In this document: positions 23,335 to 33,070 of the stretch, in pieces | How the letters are laid out: each line of letters starts with the position of its first letter | Position numbering within the stretch: position 1 is the stretch's first letter | Assembly (NCBI GenBank): GCA_022561975.1 | Contig: JADFQD010000017.1 | Location: 1 to 40,771, forward strand | From: Acidobacteriota bacterium | GTDB lineage: Bacteria; Acidobacteriota; Thermoanaerobaculia; Multivoradales; JAHEKO01 | DNA: 40,771 bases | Reading direction: 5' to 3' | The notes under the pieces: generated by a model | The model's database searches: none | Seen by the model: only the letters and a program-made list of their open reading frames with translations | What the model was told of the DNA's origin: nothing | Made by a program: the position numbers and the translations under genes

Positions 23335-23964
23335 TTATCGACTGTAGAGTTCGACGATCAGCTGCTCTTCGATGGCGAGCTTGATCTCTTCGCGGGTGGG
23401 CAGGGCCGAGACCGAGCCCGAGAAATTATCTGCATCCATTTCCAGCCAACTGGGGATACCTCGGCCTCTGGCGGTTTCGACGCTGGCGCGGATAAAGTCG
23501 TTCTTGCGACTGCCTTCCCTGATCGAAATCACGTCTGCGACATTCACCTGAAAGGACGGAATCGTGTTCTTCCTGCCACCCACCTGGACATGACCGTGGC
23601 GGACGAGCTGGCGAGCCTGCGCTCTCGAGGAGGCGAACCCCAGGCTGTAGACCACGTTGTCCAAACGCCGTTCGAGAATGGCCAGCAGGTTCTCACCGGT
23701 GATGCCCTTGCGCCTCTCCGCCAGCTTGAAATAGCCGCGGAACTGCTTTTCGAGCACTCCATACGAGCGCTTGACCTTCTGCTTCTCGCGAAGTTGAATC
23801 CCGTATCCGAGATTGCGACGACCACGTCGCTGACCGTGCTGGCCCGGAGGATATCCGCGTCGATCGATCGCGCATTTCTCCTTGAAACAGCGATCGCCCT
23901 TGAGAAAGAGCTTCATACGCTCGCGCCGGCAAAGCCGGCATACTGGACCTGTATAACGTGCCAA
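23335..23964 (-). CDS. rpsD: Ribosomal protein uS4 (zinc-binding form)
   Basis: 209 residues. Cysteines 9, 12, 26 and 31 (CRLC ... RCFKEKC) form the zinc site of the C+ type. The S4 RNA-binding domain is [20 protein letters not shown] plus [20 protein letters not shown]. uS4 nucleates assembly of the 30S body and in some bacteria represses its own operon. Gaps of 54 nt before and 49 nt after it are the largest in the superoperon. Confidence 0.98.
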   Translation of the reverse strand: MARYTGPVCRLCRRERMKLFLKGDRCFKEKCAIDRRGYPPGQHGQRRGRRNLGYGIQLREKQKVKRSYGVLEKQFRGYFKLAERRKGITGENLLAILERRLDNVVYSLGFASSRAQARQLVRHGHVQVGGRKNTIPSFQVNVADVISIREGSRKNDFIRASVETARGRGIPSWLEMDADNFSGSVSALPTREEIKLAIEEQLIVELYSR

Positions 23965-24018
23965 TTCCTATTCCTCCAATTCGACTTCTATTCTGAGCAT
24001 GGGCCGGGAGCGTGAACT

Positions 24019-24417
24019 CTAGACCCGCCGCCGCTTCGGCGGCCTGCATCCATTGTGCGGTATCGGGGTGACGTCTCGAATCGACTTGACGTCGATCCCG
24101 GAAGCGGACAGCGCTCGGATCGCCGACTCGCGCCCCGCGCCAGGCCCGTTGACCAGGACGTCGACACTGCGCATACCGAATTCCCGGGCCTGAACGCCCG
24201 CGTTCTTGCCGGCGACCTGGGCGGCGAAAGGCGTGCCCTTTCGGGATCCTTTGAAACCGATGCGGCCGGCGGACGACCAGGTCAGCACACCGCCATCGGG
24301 ATCCGTAACGGTCACGATCGTGTTGTTGAACGTCGCCTTCACGTGAACGATGCCATGCGGCACCATCCGCTTTTCTTTCTTGCGCCGGTCTTTGCCGCCG
24401 GTCTTTCTTTTCGCCAT
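24019..24417 (-). CDS. rpsK: Ribosomal protein uS11
   Basis: 132 residues. A Lys/Arg-rich N-terminus ([15 protein letters not shown]) is followed by [20 protein letters not shown], the signature [20 protein letters not shown], and the typical end [16 protein letters not shown]. It sits on the 30S platform near the mRNA and interacts with S18/S21. It is 18 nt downstream of rpsM. Confidence 0.98.
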   Translation of the reverse strand: MAKRKTGGKDRRKKEKRMVPHGIVHVKATFNNTIVTVTDPDGGVLTWSSAGRIGFKGSRKGTPFAAQVAGKNAGVQAREFGMRSVDVLVNGPGAGRESAIRALSASGIDVKSIRDVTPIPHNGCRPPKRRRV

Positions 24418-24435
24418 TGTCGAAACTCCTCGTCT

Positions 24436-24816
24436 CTACTTCTTTACTTTTTTCTTGCCGGCTACGGCGCCACGCCTGGGTCCCTTGCGGGTGCGGGCAT
24501 TGGTGTGAGTACGCTGGCCGCGGGTCGGCAGGCCGCGGCGGTGGCGCATGCCCCGGTAGGAGCCGATCTCGATCAAGCGCTTGATGTTTTGGGTGACATC
24601 CTTGCGCAGGTCGCCCTCGACCAACAGATCGTTCTGAATGATATCCCGGATCTTGCGCGCCTCGTCCTCGGCCAGGTCCTTGACCTTGACCGTTTCGTCA
24701 ACGCTGGCCTTGGACAGAATCCGGCGCGCGCTGGTCACGCCGATGCCGTAGATGTAGGTCAATCCGATCCAGATCTGTTTGTTGGGCGGCAGATCGATGC
24801 CCGCGATTCTTGCCAT
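24436..24816 (-). CDS. rpsM: Ribosomal protein uS13
   Basis: 126 residues. [20 protein letters not shown], the helix-hairpin-helix [32 protein letters not shown] and the basic tail [15 protein letters not shown] are all standard. It forms intersubunit bridges at the 30S head and its tail approaches the P-site tRNA. It starts 6 nt after rpmJ. Confidence 0.99.
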   Translation of the reverse strand: MARIAGIDLPPNKQIWIGLTYIYGIGVTSARRILSKASVDETVKVKDLAEDEARKIRDIIQNDLLVEGDLRKDVTQNIKRLIEIGSYRGMRHRRGLPTRGQRTHTNARTRKGPRRGAVAGKKKVKK

Positions 24817-24822
24817 TCGTTG

Positions 24823-24936
24823 TTACCCCTGCCTCTGCTTGTGTTTCGGGTTCTCGCAGATCACTCGAACGACGCCGCGGCGCCGGACGATCTTGCACTT
24901 GGAACACATTTTCTTGACCGAAGCTCGTACTTTCAT
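24823..24936 (-). CDS. rpmJ: Ribosomal protein bL36 (zinc-ribbon form)
   Basis: 37 residues, the full usual length. [20 protein letters not shown] followed by [17 protein letters not shown]. Zinc ligands are Cys11, Cys14, Cys27 and His32, the C+ version. The ATG is at 24934-24936, 17 nt after infA, and the stop is 6 nt before rpsM. This short gene is easily overlooked. Confidence 0.98.
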   Translation of the reverse strand: MKVRASVKKMCSKCKIVRRRGVVRVICENPKHKQRQG

Positions 24937-24953
24937 CGTTCTACTCCTTGCAC

Positions 24954-25175
24954 TCAGCCGCGCAGACGGTATGTGATCCGCCCGCGGTCGAGATCGTAGG
25001 GGGAAAGCTCGATGCGTACCCGGTCGCCCGGCAGAATCCGGATGAAATGCTTGCGCATTTTTCCGGACACATGAGCCAGGACCTCGTGACCGTTCTCGAG
25101 TTCCACTTTGAACATTGCGTTCGGCAATGGCTCCTTGACCACCGCCTCGACTTCTATTGCATCTTCCTTGGACAA
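24954..25175 (-). CDS. infA: Translation initiation factor IF-1
   Basis: 73 residues. A single S1/OB-fold domain: [60 protein letters not shown], ending RLRG. It occupies the 30S A site during initiation and helps IF-2 and IF-3. It lies between map and rpmJ, the common order in the spc/alpha junction of many phyla. Confidence 0.98.
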   Translation of the reverse strand: MSKEDAIEVEAVVKEPLPNAMFKVELENGHEVLAHVSGKMRKHFIRILPGDRVRIELSPYDLDRGRITYRLRG

Positions 25176-25198
25176 CTTTCTTGTTCCTCGCTATCTCT

Positions 25199-25954
25199 CT
25201 ACGCCGCACTCGGCATCTGCCCCAAGACCCGCGCTCCCGAGTCCGTGACGGCGACCGAATACTCGAAATGCGCCGAGAGCAAACCGTCGCGGGTCCGCGC
25301 GGTCCAACCGTCGGCATCGACCCGCACGTCCGCGGTGCCCACATTGACCATCGGCTCGACCGCCAGAACCAGACCCGCCTTGAGCCGAGGGCCTCTTCCC
25401 GGGGCGCCGAAATTGGGGACCTGCGGCTCTTCGTGCAGCTTCGTGCCAATGCCGTGCCCCACGAAGTCGCGCACTACGGCAAAACCCTGTTTGGCCACGT
25501 GCGCCTCGACCGCGTGCCCGATATCCGACAGAAACCGGCCCGGACCGATCGCCTCCACGGCCTTCTCGAGCGACTCCCGCGTCGCGTGCATGAGCCGCTC
25601 GGCTTGGTCGCTGATCTCGCCGATCGCGAAGGTTCTCGCCGCGTCTCCGTAGTAGCCTTTGTAGAGGACGCCGCAATCGACGCCGACGATATCACCCTCG
25701 GCCAGGGGTATTTCGTTCGGGATTCCATGCACGATCACGTCGTTGACGGAGGTGCAAAGGGTCGCCGGGAAGCCCCGGTAGTTCAAGAAAGCCGGGACCG
25801 CGCCAGCGCCGCGGATATGTTCTTCAGCCATGGCGTCCAGAGACTTCGTGCTTACGCCCGGCGAAACCGCTTCGGCAACCAGGTCCAAGACCTCGCGAAC
25901 GATCCGATTCGCTTCGTCCATGAGGTCGACCTCGCCTAGGGTCTTGAAAACCAT
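25199..25954 (-). CDS. map: Type I methionine aminopeptidase
   Basis: 251 residues. It removes initiator Met from nascent proteins. Metal ligands are recognisable in order: the two Asp in [20 protein letters not shown], His in [14 protein letters not shown], Glu in [10 protein letters not shown] and the final Glu in [13 protein letters not shown]. No N-terminal zinc-finger extension. Its start codon shares one base with the adk stop, so the two are translationally coupled; infA follows after 23 nt. Confidence 0.98.
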   Translation of the reverse strand: MVFKTLGEVDLMDEANRIVREVLDLVAEAVSPGVSTKSLDAMAEEHIRGAGAVPAFLNYRGFPATLCTSVNDVIVHGIPNEIPLAEGDIVGVDCGVLYKGYYGDAARTFAIGEISDQAERLMHATRESLEKAVEAIGPGRFLSDIGHAVEAHVAKQGFAVVRDFVGHGIGTKLHEEPQVPNFGAPGRGPRLKAGLVLAVEPMVNVGTADVRVDADGWTARTRDGLLSAHFEYSVAVTDSGARVLGQMPSAA

Positions 25955-26637
25955 CAGACCTCAACCGCCTCGGCTGACTTGACCCCCGGCTCGGCTCCCG
26001 GCTGGGGTTCGGCCTGAGAATCGGCGGGACAATCGATCTCTAGAGCCGCCATCATCGCCTCGGTCACGCGCTCGATCGGCTGGTTGCCGTCAACATGCCG
26101 GATCAGCCCAAGATCACCGTAGTAACCCACCAGGGGGTCGGTCACTTTTCGGTAGAGCTCAAGTCGCTTTTCGATCACTTCTTCCTTGTCATCCTCACGC
26201 TGGCGTGCCAGAGCCCGACGCATGAGTTCTTCTTTCGGAACATCGACGAACCAGACCAGATCGAGTTGGGTTCCGAGCTCTCCCAGAATTTCGGCGAGCT
26301 TCTCGGCCTGCTCCTGGTTGCGCGGATAGCCATCCAGCAGAAAGCCGTTGGCAGCGTCCGCTTCCACGAGCCGGTTCCTCACCACCTCGGCCATCGCCTC
26401 GTCATCGACCAGAGCACCCGAGATCAAGATCTCCTCGACGCGCCGTCCGAGATCCGAGCCGGCGGCAACTGCCTCACGCAGCATTTCGCCGGTCGAGATC
26501 GCCGGGATGCCGAGGCGCTTAGAGAGCCTCGCCGCCTGGGTGCCCTTGCCCGAGCCCGGAGCTCCCAAGAGAACTCCTCGGACAAGCTTGGCCGCGCCAA
26601 GATCCCGGCTCTCGCTCATCTCGCCGGTCTCAGCCAC
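25954..26637 (-). CDS. adk: Adenylate kinase (short-LID form)
   Basis: 227 residues. P-loop LLGAPGSGKGTQAARLSKRL, the NMP-binding region STGEMLREAVAAGSDLGRRV and FLLDGYPRNQEQAEKL are typical; it interconverts ATP + AMP and 2 ADP. After ALARQREDDKEEVIEKRLE there is no Cys4 or long beta LID insert, so this is the short-LID type. Both ends are extended: about 15 residues before the P-loop strand ([17 protein letters not shown]) and an acidic/Pro tail. It overlaps secY by 8 nt and map by 1 nt. A downstream start is possible. Confidence 0.97.
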   Translation of the reverse strand: MAETGEMSESRDLGAAKLVRGVLLGAPGSGKGTQAARLSKRLGIPAISTGEMLREAVAAGSDLGRRVEEILISGALVDDEAMAEVVRNRLVEADAANGFLLDGYPRNQEQAEKLAEILGELGTQLDLVWFVDVPKEELMRRALARQREDDKEEVIEKRLELYRKVTDPLVGYYGDLGLIRHVDGNQPIERVTEAMMAALEIDCPADSQAEPQPGAEPGVKSAEAVEV

Positions 26638-28012
26638 GCCGCCCTCGCACGCGTCCGCGCTTCATAAAACCGTCGTAGTTGCGCATCACCAGCTGGCTTT
26701 CGAGCTGCTGGACGAAGTCCATCGCCACGCCGACCACGATCAGCAGCGAGGTACCACCGAAGTAGAAGTTGATGCCCATGCCCTGGGTAACCCAGTTCGG
26801 CAGGTTGGAATCCAGAGTCTCGCCTATGAAGGGCAATCCCGAGACCGCGAAGCCGCTGAGCAGAAACTCCGGCAGCACCGAAACCGCCGCCAGATAAATC
26901 GCGCCCACCAGGGTCAGCCGGGTGAGGATCCGGTCGATGTACTCCGAGGTCTTCTTCCCCGAGCGGATCCCCGGGATGAAGCCGCCGTATTTGCGCATGT
27001 TCTCGGCGGTGTCGGCCGGATTGAAAATAATCGAGACATAGAAGTAGGAGAAGAAAACGATCGCCACCACGTAGAGCGCATAGTGCATGGGCTGGCCCCA
27101 GGCCAGATAGTTGGAGATGCTTTGCAGCCACTCGTTCTGGAACATGCCCGCGATCGTCGAAGGAATCATCACCACGGAACTGGCGAAGATCACCGGAATA
27201 ACACCACCGGTGTTGACCCGGAGCGGGAGGTAGGTGTTCTGGCCGCCGTAGATCCGGCGCCCGACGACGCGCTTGGCGTACTGCACCGGAATCCGGCGCT
27301 GGCCACGCTCCATGAAGACGATGAACGCGACCACCGCGAGCATGAATGCCGTCAGAAAAGCGATCATGAAGAGGGTCAGTGTTCCGCTCTGAACGCCCTG
27401 AATGGTGGTAACGACGGCTCCCGGCAGGCCCACGATGATGCCCGCGAAGATGATCAGTGAAATACCGTTGCCGACGCCGCGCTCGGTGATCTGCTCGCCC
27501 AGCCACATCACGAAGGCCGTGCCCGTGGTCAGGGTCAGAACGGTCATCAGCCGGAAAGCCCACCCGGGATCGGGCACCAGGGAGGCCCCGCCCGGTGTGG
27601 TCACACGCTCGATCCAGATCGCGATACCGGTCGACTGGATGATCGAAATCAGCATGGTCAGGTAGCGCGTGTACTGCGTGATCTTGCGTCGCCCGAGTTC
27701 GCCCTCTTTCGAGAGCTTTTCGAGATAGGGCCACACCACCGTCAACAGCTGCAGCACGATCGAGGAGGTGATGTAAGGCATGATGCCCAACGCAAACACC
27801 GCGACCCGCGCGAGACTGCCGCCGGTGAAGGTGTTGACCATCCCTAGGAGCGTGTTCTTGGCGGCCTCCATGAATTCGAGCAAGGCCAGCGGGTCGATAC
27901 CGGCCGTCGGGATGTTGCATCCCACGCGGTAGACCGCGAGCAGGCCGAAGGTGAAGATCAGCCGCTTGCGCAGATCCGGAATCGCAAAGAGATTGCGAAA
28001 GCTTTCGATCAC
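26630..28012 (-). CDS. secY: Protein translocase subunit SecY
   Basis: 460 residues with ten transmembrane helices. The N-terminus [20 protein letters not shown] leads into TM1; the plug-bearing loop contains [47 protein letters not shown] and the conserved cytoplasmic loop [20 protein letters not shown] are as in other SecY proteins. It forms the Sec channel with SecE and SecG, which are not in this window. It overlaps rplO by 4 nt and adk by 8 nt. Confidence 0.99.
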   Translation of the reverse strand: MIESFRNLFAIPDLRKRLIFTFGLLAVYRVGCNIPTAGIDPLALLEFMEAAKNTLLGMVNTFTGGSLARVAVFALGIMPYITSSIVLQLLTVVWPYLEKLSKEGELGRRKITQYTRYLTMLISIIQSTGIAIWIERVTTPGGASLVPDPGWAFRLMTVLTLTTGTAFVMWLGEQITERGVGNGISLIIFAGIIVGLPGAVVTTIQGVQSGTLTLFMIAFLTAFMLAVVAFIVFMERGQRRIPVQYAKRVVGRRIYGGQNTYLPLRVNTGGVIPVIFASSVVMIPSTIAGMFQNEWLQSISNYLAWGQPMHYALYVVAIVFFSYFYVSIIFNPADTAENMRKYGGFIPGIRSGKKTSEYIDRILTRLTLVGAIYLAAVSVLPEFLLSGFAVSGLPFIGETLDSNLPNWVTQGMGINFYFGGTSLLIVVGVAMDFVQQLESQLVMRNYDGFMKRGRVRGRRG

Positions 28013-28446
28013 CGCTCGACTACCTCACAGGTACCGCCGGCAGCTTCGATTTTGGCCTGCGCGGTTTTGCTGAACTTGTTAGCTTGGAGGTTGAGCGCCT
28101 GCGTGATCTCGCCGGAGCCGAGAATCTTTATCGACGCACCCTTACCGGCCAAGCCCTTGGCGACCAGGCTCTCGATGGTCACGTCCCCTTCGAAGCCCTC
28201 GAGGCGATCGAGGTTGATGACATCGTATTCCTTGCGGAAGATATTGGTGAACCCGCGCTTGGGAACCCGCCGGACCAGGGGCATCTGCCCGCCCTCGAAG
28301 CCCCGCCGCCGGCTGTAGCCTGAGCGAGATTTCTGACCGTTATGGCCTCGGCCCGCCGTCTTGCCCATGCCCGAGCCAGGGCCGCGCCCCACTCGCTTGG
28401 GGGAATGGGTGCTTCCGTCGGCCGGTGACAGATCATGCAATTTCAT
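28009..28446 (-). CDS. rplO: Ribosomal protein uL15
   Basis: 145 residues. [20 protein letters not shown], then [20 protein letters not shown] and [20 protein letters not shown] in the extended Gly/Arg-rich arm that runs through 23S rRNA; the C-terminal globular part is [20 protein letters not shown]. It overlaps secY by 4 nt (ATGA), so L15 and SecY synthesis are coupled. Confidence 0.98.
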   Translation of the reverse strand: MKLHDLSPADGSTHSPKRVGRGPGSGMGKTAGRGHNGQKSRSGYSRRRGFEGGQMPLVRRVPKRGFTNIFRKEYDVINLDRLEGFEGDVTIESLVAKGLAGKGASIKILGSGEITQALNLQANKFSKTAQAKIEAAGGTCEVVER

Positions 28447-28450
28447 AGCT

Positions 28451-28654
28451 CTAGTCCTCTACGATCTCTACCAAGTGGGGAATCTTCGCGACCATGCCTC
28501 GCACCGCGGGGGAATCCTCCCGCTCGACGACGTGACGAATCCGACGAAGACCCAGGCTGCGCAGCACCTCGTGCTGGCCCGGAGGCCGGCCGATGGGGCT
28601 TCGAGTCTGCCTGATCTTCAGTGTCTGCGTCTTCTTCTTCTTTGGCTTTGGCAT
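28451..28654 (-). CDS. rpmD: Ribosomal protein uL30
   Basis: 67 residues. A lysine-rich start ([20 protein letters not shown]) precedes [20 protein letters not shown] and the end [17 protein letters not shown]. The ferredoxin-like uL30 fold is expected. The N-terminal basic stretch is slightly longer than in E. coli. It lies 29 nt after rpsE and 4 nt before rplO. Confidence 0.96.
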   Translation of the reverse strand: MPKPKKKKTQTLKIRQTRSPIGRPPGQHEVLRSLGLRRIRHVVEREDSPAVRGMVAKIPHLVEIVED

Positions 28655-28683
28655 TGTCTTGGTCTCTTCCGCGTTGATGATGG

Positions 28684-29187
28684 CTAGGCCTCGGTCGCCG
28701 ACGGGTCCTCCAGACCGCGCGCCCGGAACACCTCGGCGCGCAGGCGCAGTTGCGAAAGCGCAACCATCGTGGCCTTGACGACGTTGTGCGGATTCTTGGA
28801 GCCAATCGACTTGGTCAGGATGTCTTGAATGCCCGCGCTCTCGAGCACGGCTCGAACAGCGCCGCCGGCGATTACACCTGTACCTTGGGAGGCAGGCTTC
28901 AAAAGCACGCGACTGGCGCCAAAGACTCCTATCGTTTCGTGGGGGATCGAATTCTCTTCCATCGGCACCTTGACAAGAGTCCTCTTGGCGATCTCCACCC
29001 CTTTGCGGATGGCGGTCGGCACCTCCTTGGCCTTGCCCGAACCGAAACCGACCCGGCCATTGCCGTCACCGATGACAACCAAAGCGGAGAACGAGAAATT
29101 CTTACCACCCTTGACCACCTTGGTCACGCGGTTGATGTGAATTACCTGTTCGAAGAACTCGCTGTCTCTTTCGAAATTTCTAGCCAC
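28684..29187 (-). CDS. rpsE: Ribosomal protein uS5
   Basis: 167 residues. Double-stranded RNA-binding part: [41 protein letters not shown]-terminal part: [20 protein letters not shown], then [20 protein letters not shown]. The conserved [13 protein letters not shown] loops affect decoding fidelity and spectinomycin binding. It sits between rplR and rpmD. Confidence 0.99.
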   Translation of the reverse strand: MARNFERDSEFFEQVIHINRVTKVVKGGKNFSFSALVVIGDGNGRVGFGSGKAKEVPTAIRKGVEIAKRTLVKVPMEENSIPHETIGVFGASRVLLKPASQGTGVIAGGAVRAVLESAGIQDILTKSIGSKNPHNVVKATMVALSQLRLRAEVFRARGLEDPSATEA

Positions 29188-29214
29188 GCTGGCCTCCTCG
29201 AGCGGTCGCGCCGC

Positions 29215-29583
29215 TCAGAACTCTAGTCCCTTGTTCCGCGCACCCTCCGCAACTTGCCGCACGCGTCCATGGTAAATGTATCCGCCGCGATCGAACACGA
29301 CCTTCTCGACGCCCACTTTCTTGGCTCTCTCGGCAATCGCTTCGCCGACCAACCGGGCCGCATCCAACCTCTTACCGCCCTTGGCCGCAGCCTGGATGTC
29401 CTTCTCCGCCGAACTCGCCTGAGCCACGGTCCGGCCCTCGAGGTCATCGATCAGCTGCGCATAGGTGTATTTCAGGCTCTTGAACACAGCCAGGCGCGGG
29501 CGCTCGGGCGTGCCGCTCACCGCCCGCCGCAAACGCTTGTGGGCTCGATGCCGCCGATCTCTCTTTCGTCTTGCTTTGTCCAC
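29215..29583 (-). CDS. rplR: Ribosomal protein uL18
   Basis: 122 residues. A basic N-terminus RRKRDRRHRAHKRLRRAVSG, then TPERPRLAVFKSLKYTYAQL, AARLVGEAIAERAKKVGVEK and VVFDRGGYIYHGRVRQVAEG followed by ARNKGLEF. It binds 5S rRNA with L5 in the central protuberance. It starts 48 nt after rplF. Confidence 0.98.
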   Translation of the reverse strand: MDKARRKRDRRHRAHKRLRRAVSGTPERPRLAVFKSLKYTYAQLIDDLEGRTVAQASSAEKDIQAAAKGGKRLDAARLVGEAIAERAKKVGVEKVVFDRGGYIYHGRVRQVAEGARNKGLEF

Positions 29584-29631
29584 CTGATGCTCCTTGGCTG
29601 ATGCTCCATTAGAAGTCGAGAAGGCGCTCGC

Positions 29632-30177
29632 CTAGCCGCTGCCGACCCCTGCCTTGCCGACCTTGCGCCGGATGACTTCGTCGGCGTACTTGATGCCCTT
29701 GCCTTTATACGGCTCGGGCTTGCGCAGGGCTCGAATCTCGGCGGCCACCTGGCCAACCTGTTGTTTGCGCGCCCCACGCACCGTCATCGTGTTGTTCTTG
29801 TCCACTTCGATTTCGATGCCTTCAGGAATCGGAAACACCACCGGATGGGAGTAGCCGAGAGCCAGGTTGAGCGTCTTGCCCTCGACCGCCGCCCGGTACC
29901 CGACACCGTTGATCTCGAGTACCTTGCTGAAACCCTCATGGGCACCGGCCACCGCGTTGGCAACCAGCGCCCGCATCAGACCATGCTTGGCCCGGTCGTC
30001 CCGGCTTTCGCCCAGGCGCTTGATCAGCACCTCGGTGTCCCCGATCTCGACCTCGATCCGGGGGAGAATCTCTTGCGAAACCTTGCCCTTCGGACCCTCC
30101 GCCACGAAGACGCGGCCTTCCATCTTGACCTTGATCCCCTGCGGAATCGGAATCGGGCTTCTACCTACTCGAGACAT
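29632..30177 (-). CDS. rplF: Ribosomal protein uL6
   Basis: 181 residues. Two similar domains: MSRVGRSPIPIPQGIKVKME / LMRALVANAVAGAHEGFSKV, and LEINGVGYRAAVEGKTLNLA / KQQVGQVAAEIRALRKPEPY, ending KGKGIKYADEVIRRKVGKAG. It supports the base of the sarcin-ricin loop region. Located between rpsH and rplR as in the spc operon. Confidence 0.98.
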   Translation of the reverse strand: MSRVGRSPIPIPQGIKVKMEGRVFVAEGPKGKVSQEILPRIEVEIGDTEVLIKRLGESRDDRAKHGLMRALVANAVAGAHEGFSKVLEINGVGYRAAVEGKTLNLALGYSHPVVFPIPEGIEIEVDKNNTMTVRGARKQQVGQVAAEIRALRKPEPYKGKGIKYADEVIRRKVGKAGVGSG

Positions 30178-30199
30178 TATCTTCTTCTCCTAGCCCGGC

Positions 30200-30601
30200 C
30201 TACCAGACTTCGCACAGCACTTCGCCGCCAACGCGTTGTTCGCGGGCCTGGCCGTCGGTCAGAAGTCCTTTTGAGGTCGAGATGATCCCAATGCCAAGTC
30301 CGTTGAGAGTCGGTTTCAGGTCCTGGGCGCGGCAATAGACCCGTCGACCGGGCTTGCTCACTCGCTGCAACCGCCGAATCGGAGGCTCTCCGTTGGAGCC
30401 GTACTTGAGGATAACGCGAATCGACCTACTGATCGGATCGTCGCCCTCTTCGGCGTAGTCTTCGATGTAGCCCTGCTCTTTCAGAATTCGGCAAACCTCG
30501 AGCTTGAGGTTCGATCCAGGCATCGAGAGCTGGTCGTGATTCACTATCAGGGCGTTGCGTATCCTGGTGAGAAGATCCGCAATTGGATCGGTCATTGTCA
30601 T
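30200..30601 (-). CDS. rpsH: Ribosomal protein uS8
   Basis: 133 residues. MTMTDPIADLLTRIRNALIV, LEVCRILKEQGYIEDYAEEG and the RNA-binding end LGIGIISTSKGLLTDGQARE with final GEVLCEVW. In E. coli S8 represses the spc operon by binding the rplE leader. Whether that holds here was not tested; only 3 nt separate rplX and rplE. It lies 10 nt after rpsN. Confidence 0.98.
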   Translation of the reverse strand: MTMTDPIADLLTRIRNALIVNHDQLSMPGSNLKLEVCRILKEQGYIEDYAEEGDDPISRSIRVILKYGSNGEPPIRRLQRVSKPGRRVYCRAQDLKPTLNGLGIGIISTSKGLLTDGQAREQRVGGEVLCEVW

Positions 30602-30611
30602 CGTCGTACTC

Positions 30612-30797
30612 CTACCAACTGGCCTTGATCACGCCGGGCAGGTAACCCTGAAGCGCGAGGCTGCGAAAGCAGATCCTGCACAGAGCAAACTTCCTCATGT
30701 AGGCGCGCGGCCGACCGCATCGCAGGCAGCGATTCCTCACCTGCACCTGGTATCTCTTCTTCTTTTTCATCTGCGCCATTTTTGCCTTTGTAGCCAC
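30612..30797 (-). CDS. rpsN: Ribosomal protein uS14, zinc-binding (type Z)
   Basis: 61 residues, the length of the short zinc-binding form. Zinc ligands occur as [20 protein letters not shown]; the end [18 protein letters not shown] is conserved. The first 10 residues ([10 protein letters not shown]) allow an alternative start at the second or third Met. It lies between rplE and rpsH. Confidence 0.97.
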   Translation of the reverse strand: MATKAKMAQMKKKKRYQVQVRNRCLRCGRPRAYMRKFALCRICFRSLALQGYLPGVIKASW

Positions 30798-30815
30798 GTC
30801 TGTCTCCCTATGTCC

Positions 30816-31409
30816 TTAGCTGGCTTCTTCTCTGCGCCGGAAAGGCATTCCCAAGCCGCGAAGCAGATGAAGCGCTTGCTCGTCGTGTTCGGCGCTGGTC
30901 ACGATCGTCACGTTGAGGCCCTTGTTGAGGTCCACGATGTCGTAGTCGAGATCCGCAAAAATCAGGTGATCCTTGACGCCCAGGGTGTAGTTGCCCCGAC
31001 CGTCGAAGGCGCGGTCGGAAACCCCGCGAAAATCTCGCACACGCGGCAGGGCGATAGAAATCAACCGGTCCAGAAAATCCCACATCCGGCGACCGCGCAG
31101 CGTTACCCGAGTGCCGATCGGCATGCCTTCGCGCAGCTTGAAGGCCGCGATCGACTTGCGGGCTCGGGTGATCACGGCCCGCTGACCGGCGATCATGGTC
31201 AACTCTTTGGTGGCACCGTCCAGAATCTTTACGTTCTGGGTCGCTTCGCCGAGGCCCATGTTGAGCACGATTTTTTCGATCCGAGGAACCGCCATGACGT
31301 TATCTATCCCGAATTCCTTCTGGAGATCGGGGACGACATCGTCCTGGTAGCGCTGCCTCAAGCGTGACACGTAGGCGGTGCTGCCCTTGCTTTTTTTTGC
31401 CTTAGCCAT
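30816..31409 (-). CDS. rplE: Ribosomal protein uL5
   Basis: 197 residues, slightly longer than usual because of the Lys/Ser-rich N-terminus [80 protein letters not shown] and [20 protein letters not shown] are standard. It carries 5S rRNA into the 50S subunit and contacts the P-site tRNA. It starts 3 nt after rplX. Confidence 0.98.
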   Translation of the reverse strand: MAKAKKSKGSTAYVSRLRQRYQDDVVPDLQKEFGIDNVMAVPRIEKIVLNMGLGEATQNVKILDGATKELTMIAGQRAVITRARKSIAAFKLREGMPIGTRVTLRGRRMWDFLDRLISIALPRVRDFRGVSDRAFDGRGNYTLGVKDHLIFADLDYDIVDLNKGLNVTIVTSAEHDEQALHLLRGLGMPFRRREEAS

Positions 31410-31412
31410 GTT

Positions 31413-31736
31413 CTAGTTGAAAGTGGCCCCGCAACGCCGGCAAACCCTGGCGCCGCTGCCATCCTCGAGTCTTTTGCGTCCCACACGGGTGGGCTTTCCA
31501 CATTCCGGGCATACCACCTTCAGTTTCGAGATGCCGATCGGCCCCTCCCGCTCCAGAATTCCGCCCTGAATCTGCTTCTGGGGGTTGGCTCGTGTGTGCT
31601 TCTTGATCATGTTGACGCGCTCGACAATCGCCGTGCCCTTGGCGGGAAAGATGCGCAGGACCTTGCCTTTGACACCCCGGTCTTTGCCGAGAATGACCAA
31701 CACCTCGTCGTTCTTCTTGATCTTGATTTTGTGCAT
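31413..31736 (-). CDS. rplX: Ribosomal protein uL24 with C-terminal zinc-ribbon motif
   Basis: 107 residues. The KOW domain is VLVILGKDRGVKGKVLRIFP, followed by VERVNMIKKHTRANPQKQIQ. The C-terminus has two CxxC pairs, CPECGKPTRVG and ARVCRRCGATFN, a putative zinc ribbon present in many but not all bacterial L24 proteins. It initiates 50S assembly and lies near the tunnel exit. It sits 14 nt after rplN. Confidence 0.98.
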   Translation of the reverse strand: MHKIKIKKNDEVLVILGKDRGVKGKVLRIFPAKGTAIVERVNMIKKHTRANPQKQIQGGILEREGPIGISKLKVVCPECGKPTRVGRKRLEDGSGARVCRRCGATFN

Positions 31737-31750
31737 AGTCTATTCGCCCG

Positions 31751-32119
31751 TTATATGACCTCTGGTGCCAGAGAAATGATCTTCATGAACCGCTTCTCGC
31801 GCAGTTCCCGGGCTACGGGACCGAACACGCGCGTACCTATGGGCTCGCCGGTATCGCCGATCAGCACCGCCGAGTTGTTATCGAAGCGAATGTAGGTTCC
31901 GTCTTTGCGCCGGTGCGCGCGCCGGGTTCTCACCACAACCGCCCTGACAACCTGGCCTTTCTTGACCGTACCTTCGGGCGTAGCCTCCTTGACCGAAGCC
32001 GTAATCACGTCTCCGAGGCCGCCCTCCTTGCCCGACGAACCGCCGAGCAATTGAATGCAGGCGATTTTGCGGGCGCCCGAGTTGTCCGCTACCTCGAGGA
32101 TGGTTCCCATCTGAATCAT
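31751..32119 (-). CDS. rplN: Ribosomal protein uL14
   Basis: 122 residues, the universal length. [60 protein letters not shown] and the end [17 protein letters not shown] are typical. It contributes to intersubunit bridges and is the docking site of RsfS. It starts 4 nt after rpsQ. Confidence 0.99.
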   Translation of the reverse strand: MIQMGTILEVADNSGARKIACIQLLGGSSGKEGGLGDVITASVKEATPEGTVKKGQVVRAVVVRTRRAHRRKDGTYIRFDNNSAVLIGDTGEPIGTRVFGPVARELREKRFMKIISLAPEVI

Positions 32120-32123
32120 CTAG

Positions 32124-32399
32124 CTATCCCTCGGCTCGCTCTAAAACGCGCTGTACTCGCCAGCGCTTTTGTTTCGACAGAGGCCGGCTGGCCACGATCT
32201 CGACGAGATCGCCGACACCGCACTGATTGTTCTCGTCATGCGCGTAGTACTTGCTGGTCCGCTTCAAGTAGCGGCGGTAGAGGCGATGCACCGTCGTTTT
32301 CCCAACCGAGACCACAACGGTTTTGTCCATCTTGTCGCTGACCACTTTGCCGACCATGGTTTGCCGGATCGCGGTCCGGTGGCTTGTCTGCTGATTCAT
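32124..32399 (-). CDS. rpsQ: Ribosomal protein uS17
   Basis: 91 residues. The OB-fold contains MVGKVVSDKMDKTVVVSVGK, TVHRLYRRYLKRTSKYYAHD, and GDLVEIVASRPLSKQKRWRV. It is a primary 16S rRNA-binding protein. It lies between rpmC and rplN, with spacings of 23 and 4 nt. Confidence 0.98.
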   Translation of the reverse strand: MNQQTSHRTAIRQTMVGKVVSDKMDKTVVVSVGKTTVHRLYRRYLKRTSKYYAHDENNQCGVGDLVEIVASRPLSKQKRWRVQRVLERAEG

Positions 32400-32422
32400 T
32401 TCTGGGTTCTCTCTTTTGGCTC

Positions 32423-32620
32423 TCAGCTCTTCGCCGACCGCTTCTCGTGCAGCACGGTCAAAACCCGCGCCATGTCCTTGCGTACCGTCGCCATCTTGGT
32501 TGGGTTGTCCAGCTGACCGGTGACCTTCTGCAGCCTGAGCGCGAAAAGCTGCTCGGCCAATTCGGTCTCCTTCTCCTGGAGTTCGTCAACCGTGTGTTCT
32601 CTCAGTTCCGTGGCTTTCAT
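32423..32620 (-). CDS. rpmC: Ribosomal protein uL29
   Basis: 65 residues, a helical hairpin: MKATELREHTVDELQEKETE, LAEQLFALRLQKVTGQLDNP, TKMATVRKDMARVLTVLHEK. It lies near the tunnel exit beside L23. It begins 6 nt after rplP. Confidence 0.97.
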   Translation of the reverse strand: MKATELREHTVDELQEKETELAEQLFALRLQKVTGQLDNPTKMATVRKDMARVLTVLHEKRSAKS

Positions 32621-32626
32621 GACCTT

Positions 32627-33052
32627 CTACCTCCTCGTGATCTGCTCGTCGCGCGACACATAGCGTGTCTTGATGCCGAACTTGTGGGATGCCCTGACCA
32701 TGGCGTGCTTGGCGGTCGCCGCATCAACCCCCTCGAGCTCGAACATGATTCGACCCGGCTTGACCACGGCCACCCACTCCTCCGGATTACCCTTACCCTT
32801 ACCCATTCGGGTTTCGAGAGGCTTCTTGGTGACCGGCTTGTCCGGAAAGATCCGGATCCAGATTTTCCCGCCACGCTTGACGCCACGAGCAATCGCGATA
32901 CGAGCAGACTCGATTTGGCGGGCGGTGACCCAGCCACACTCGAGCGCCTGCAAGCCGTAGTCGCCGAATGCGATGTAGTCCCCGCCTTTGGCGCGCCCAC
33001 GGCGCCTACCTCGTTGGTGTTTTCTGAACTTTACCTTTTTCGGCATCAACAT
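32627..33052 (-). CDS. rplP: Ribosomal protein uL16
   Basis: 141 residues. [60 protein letters not shown], then [20 protein letters not shown]. It organises the A-site tRNA elbow region. Start at 33052 (MLM) fits the family; the second Met is 6 nt in. It lies between rpsC and rpmC. Confidence 0.98.
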   Translation of the reverse strand: MLMPKKVKFRKHQRGRRRGRAKGGDYIAFGDYGLQALECGWVTARQIESARIAIARGVKRGGKIWIRIFPDKPVTKKPLETRMGKGKGNPEEWVAVVKPGRIMFELEGVDAATAKHAMVRASHKFGIKTRYVSRDEQITRR

Positions 33053-33070
33053 GACGTTGACTCCTCCTGC

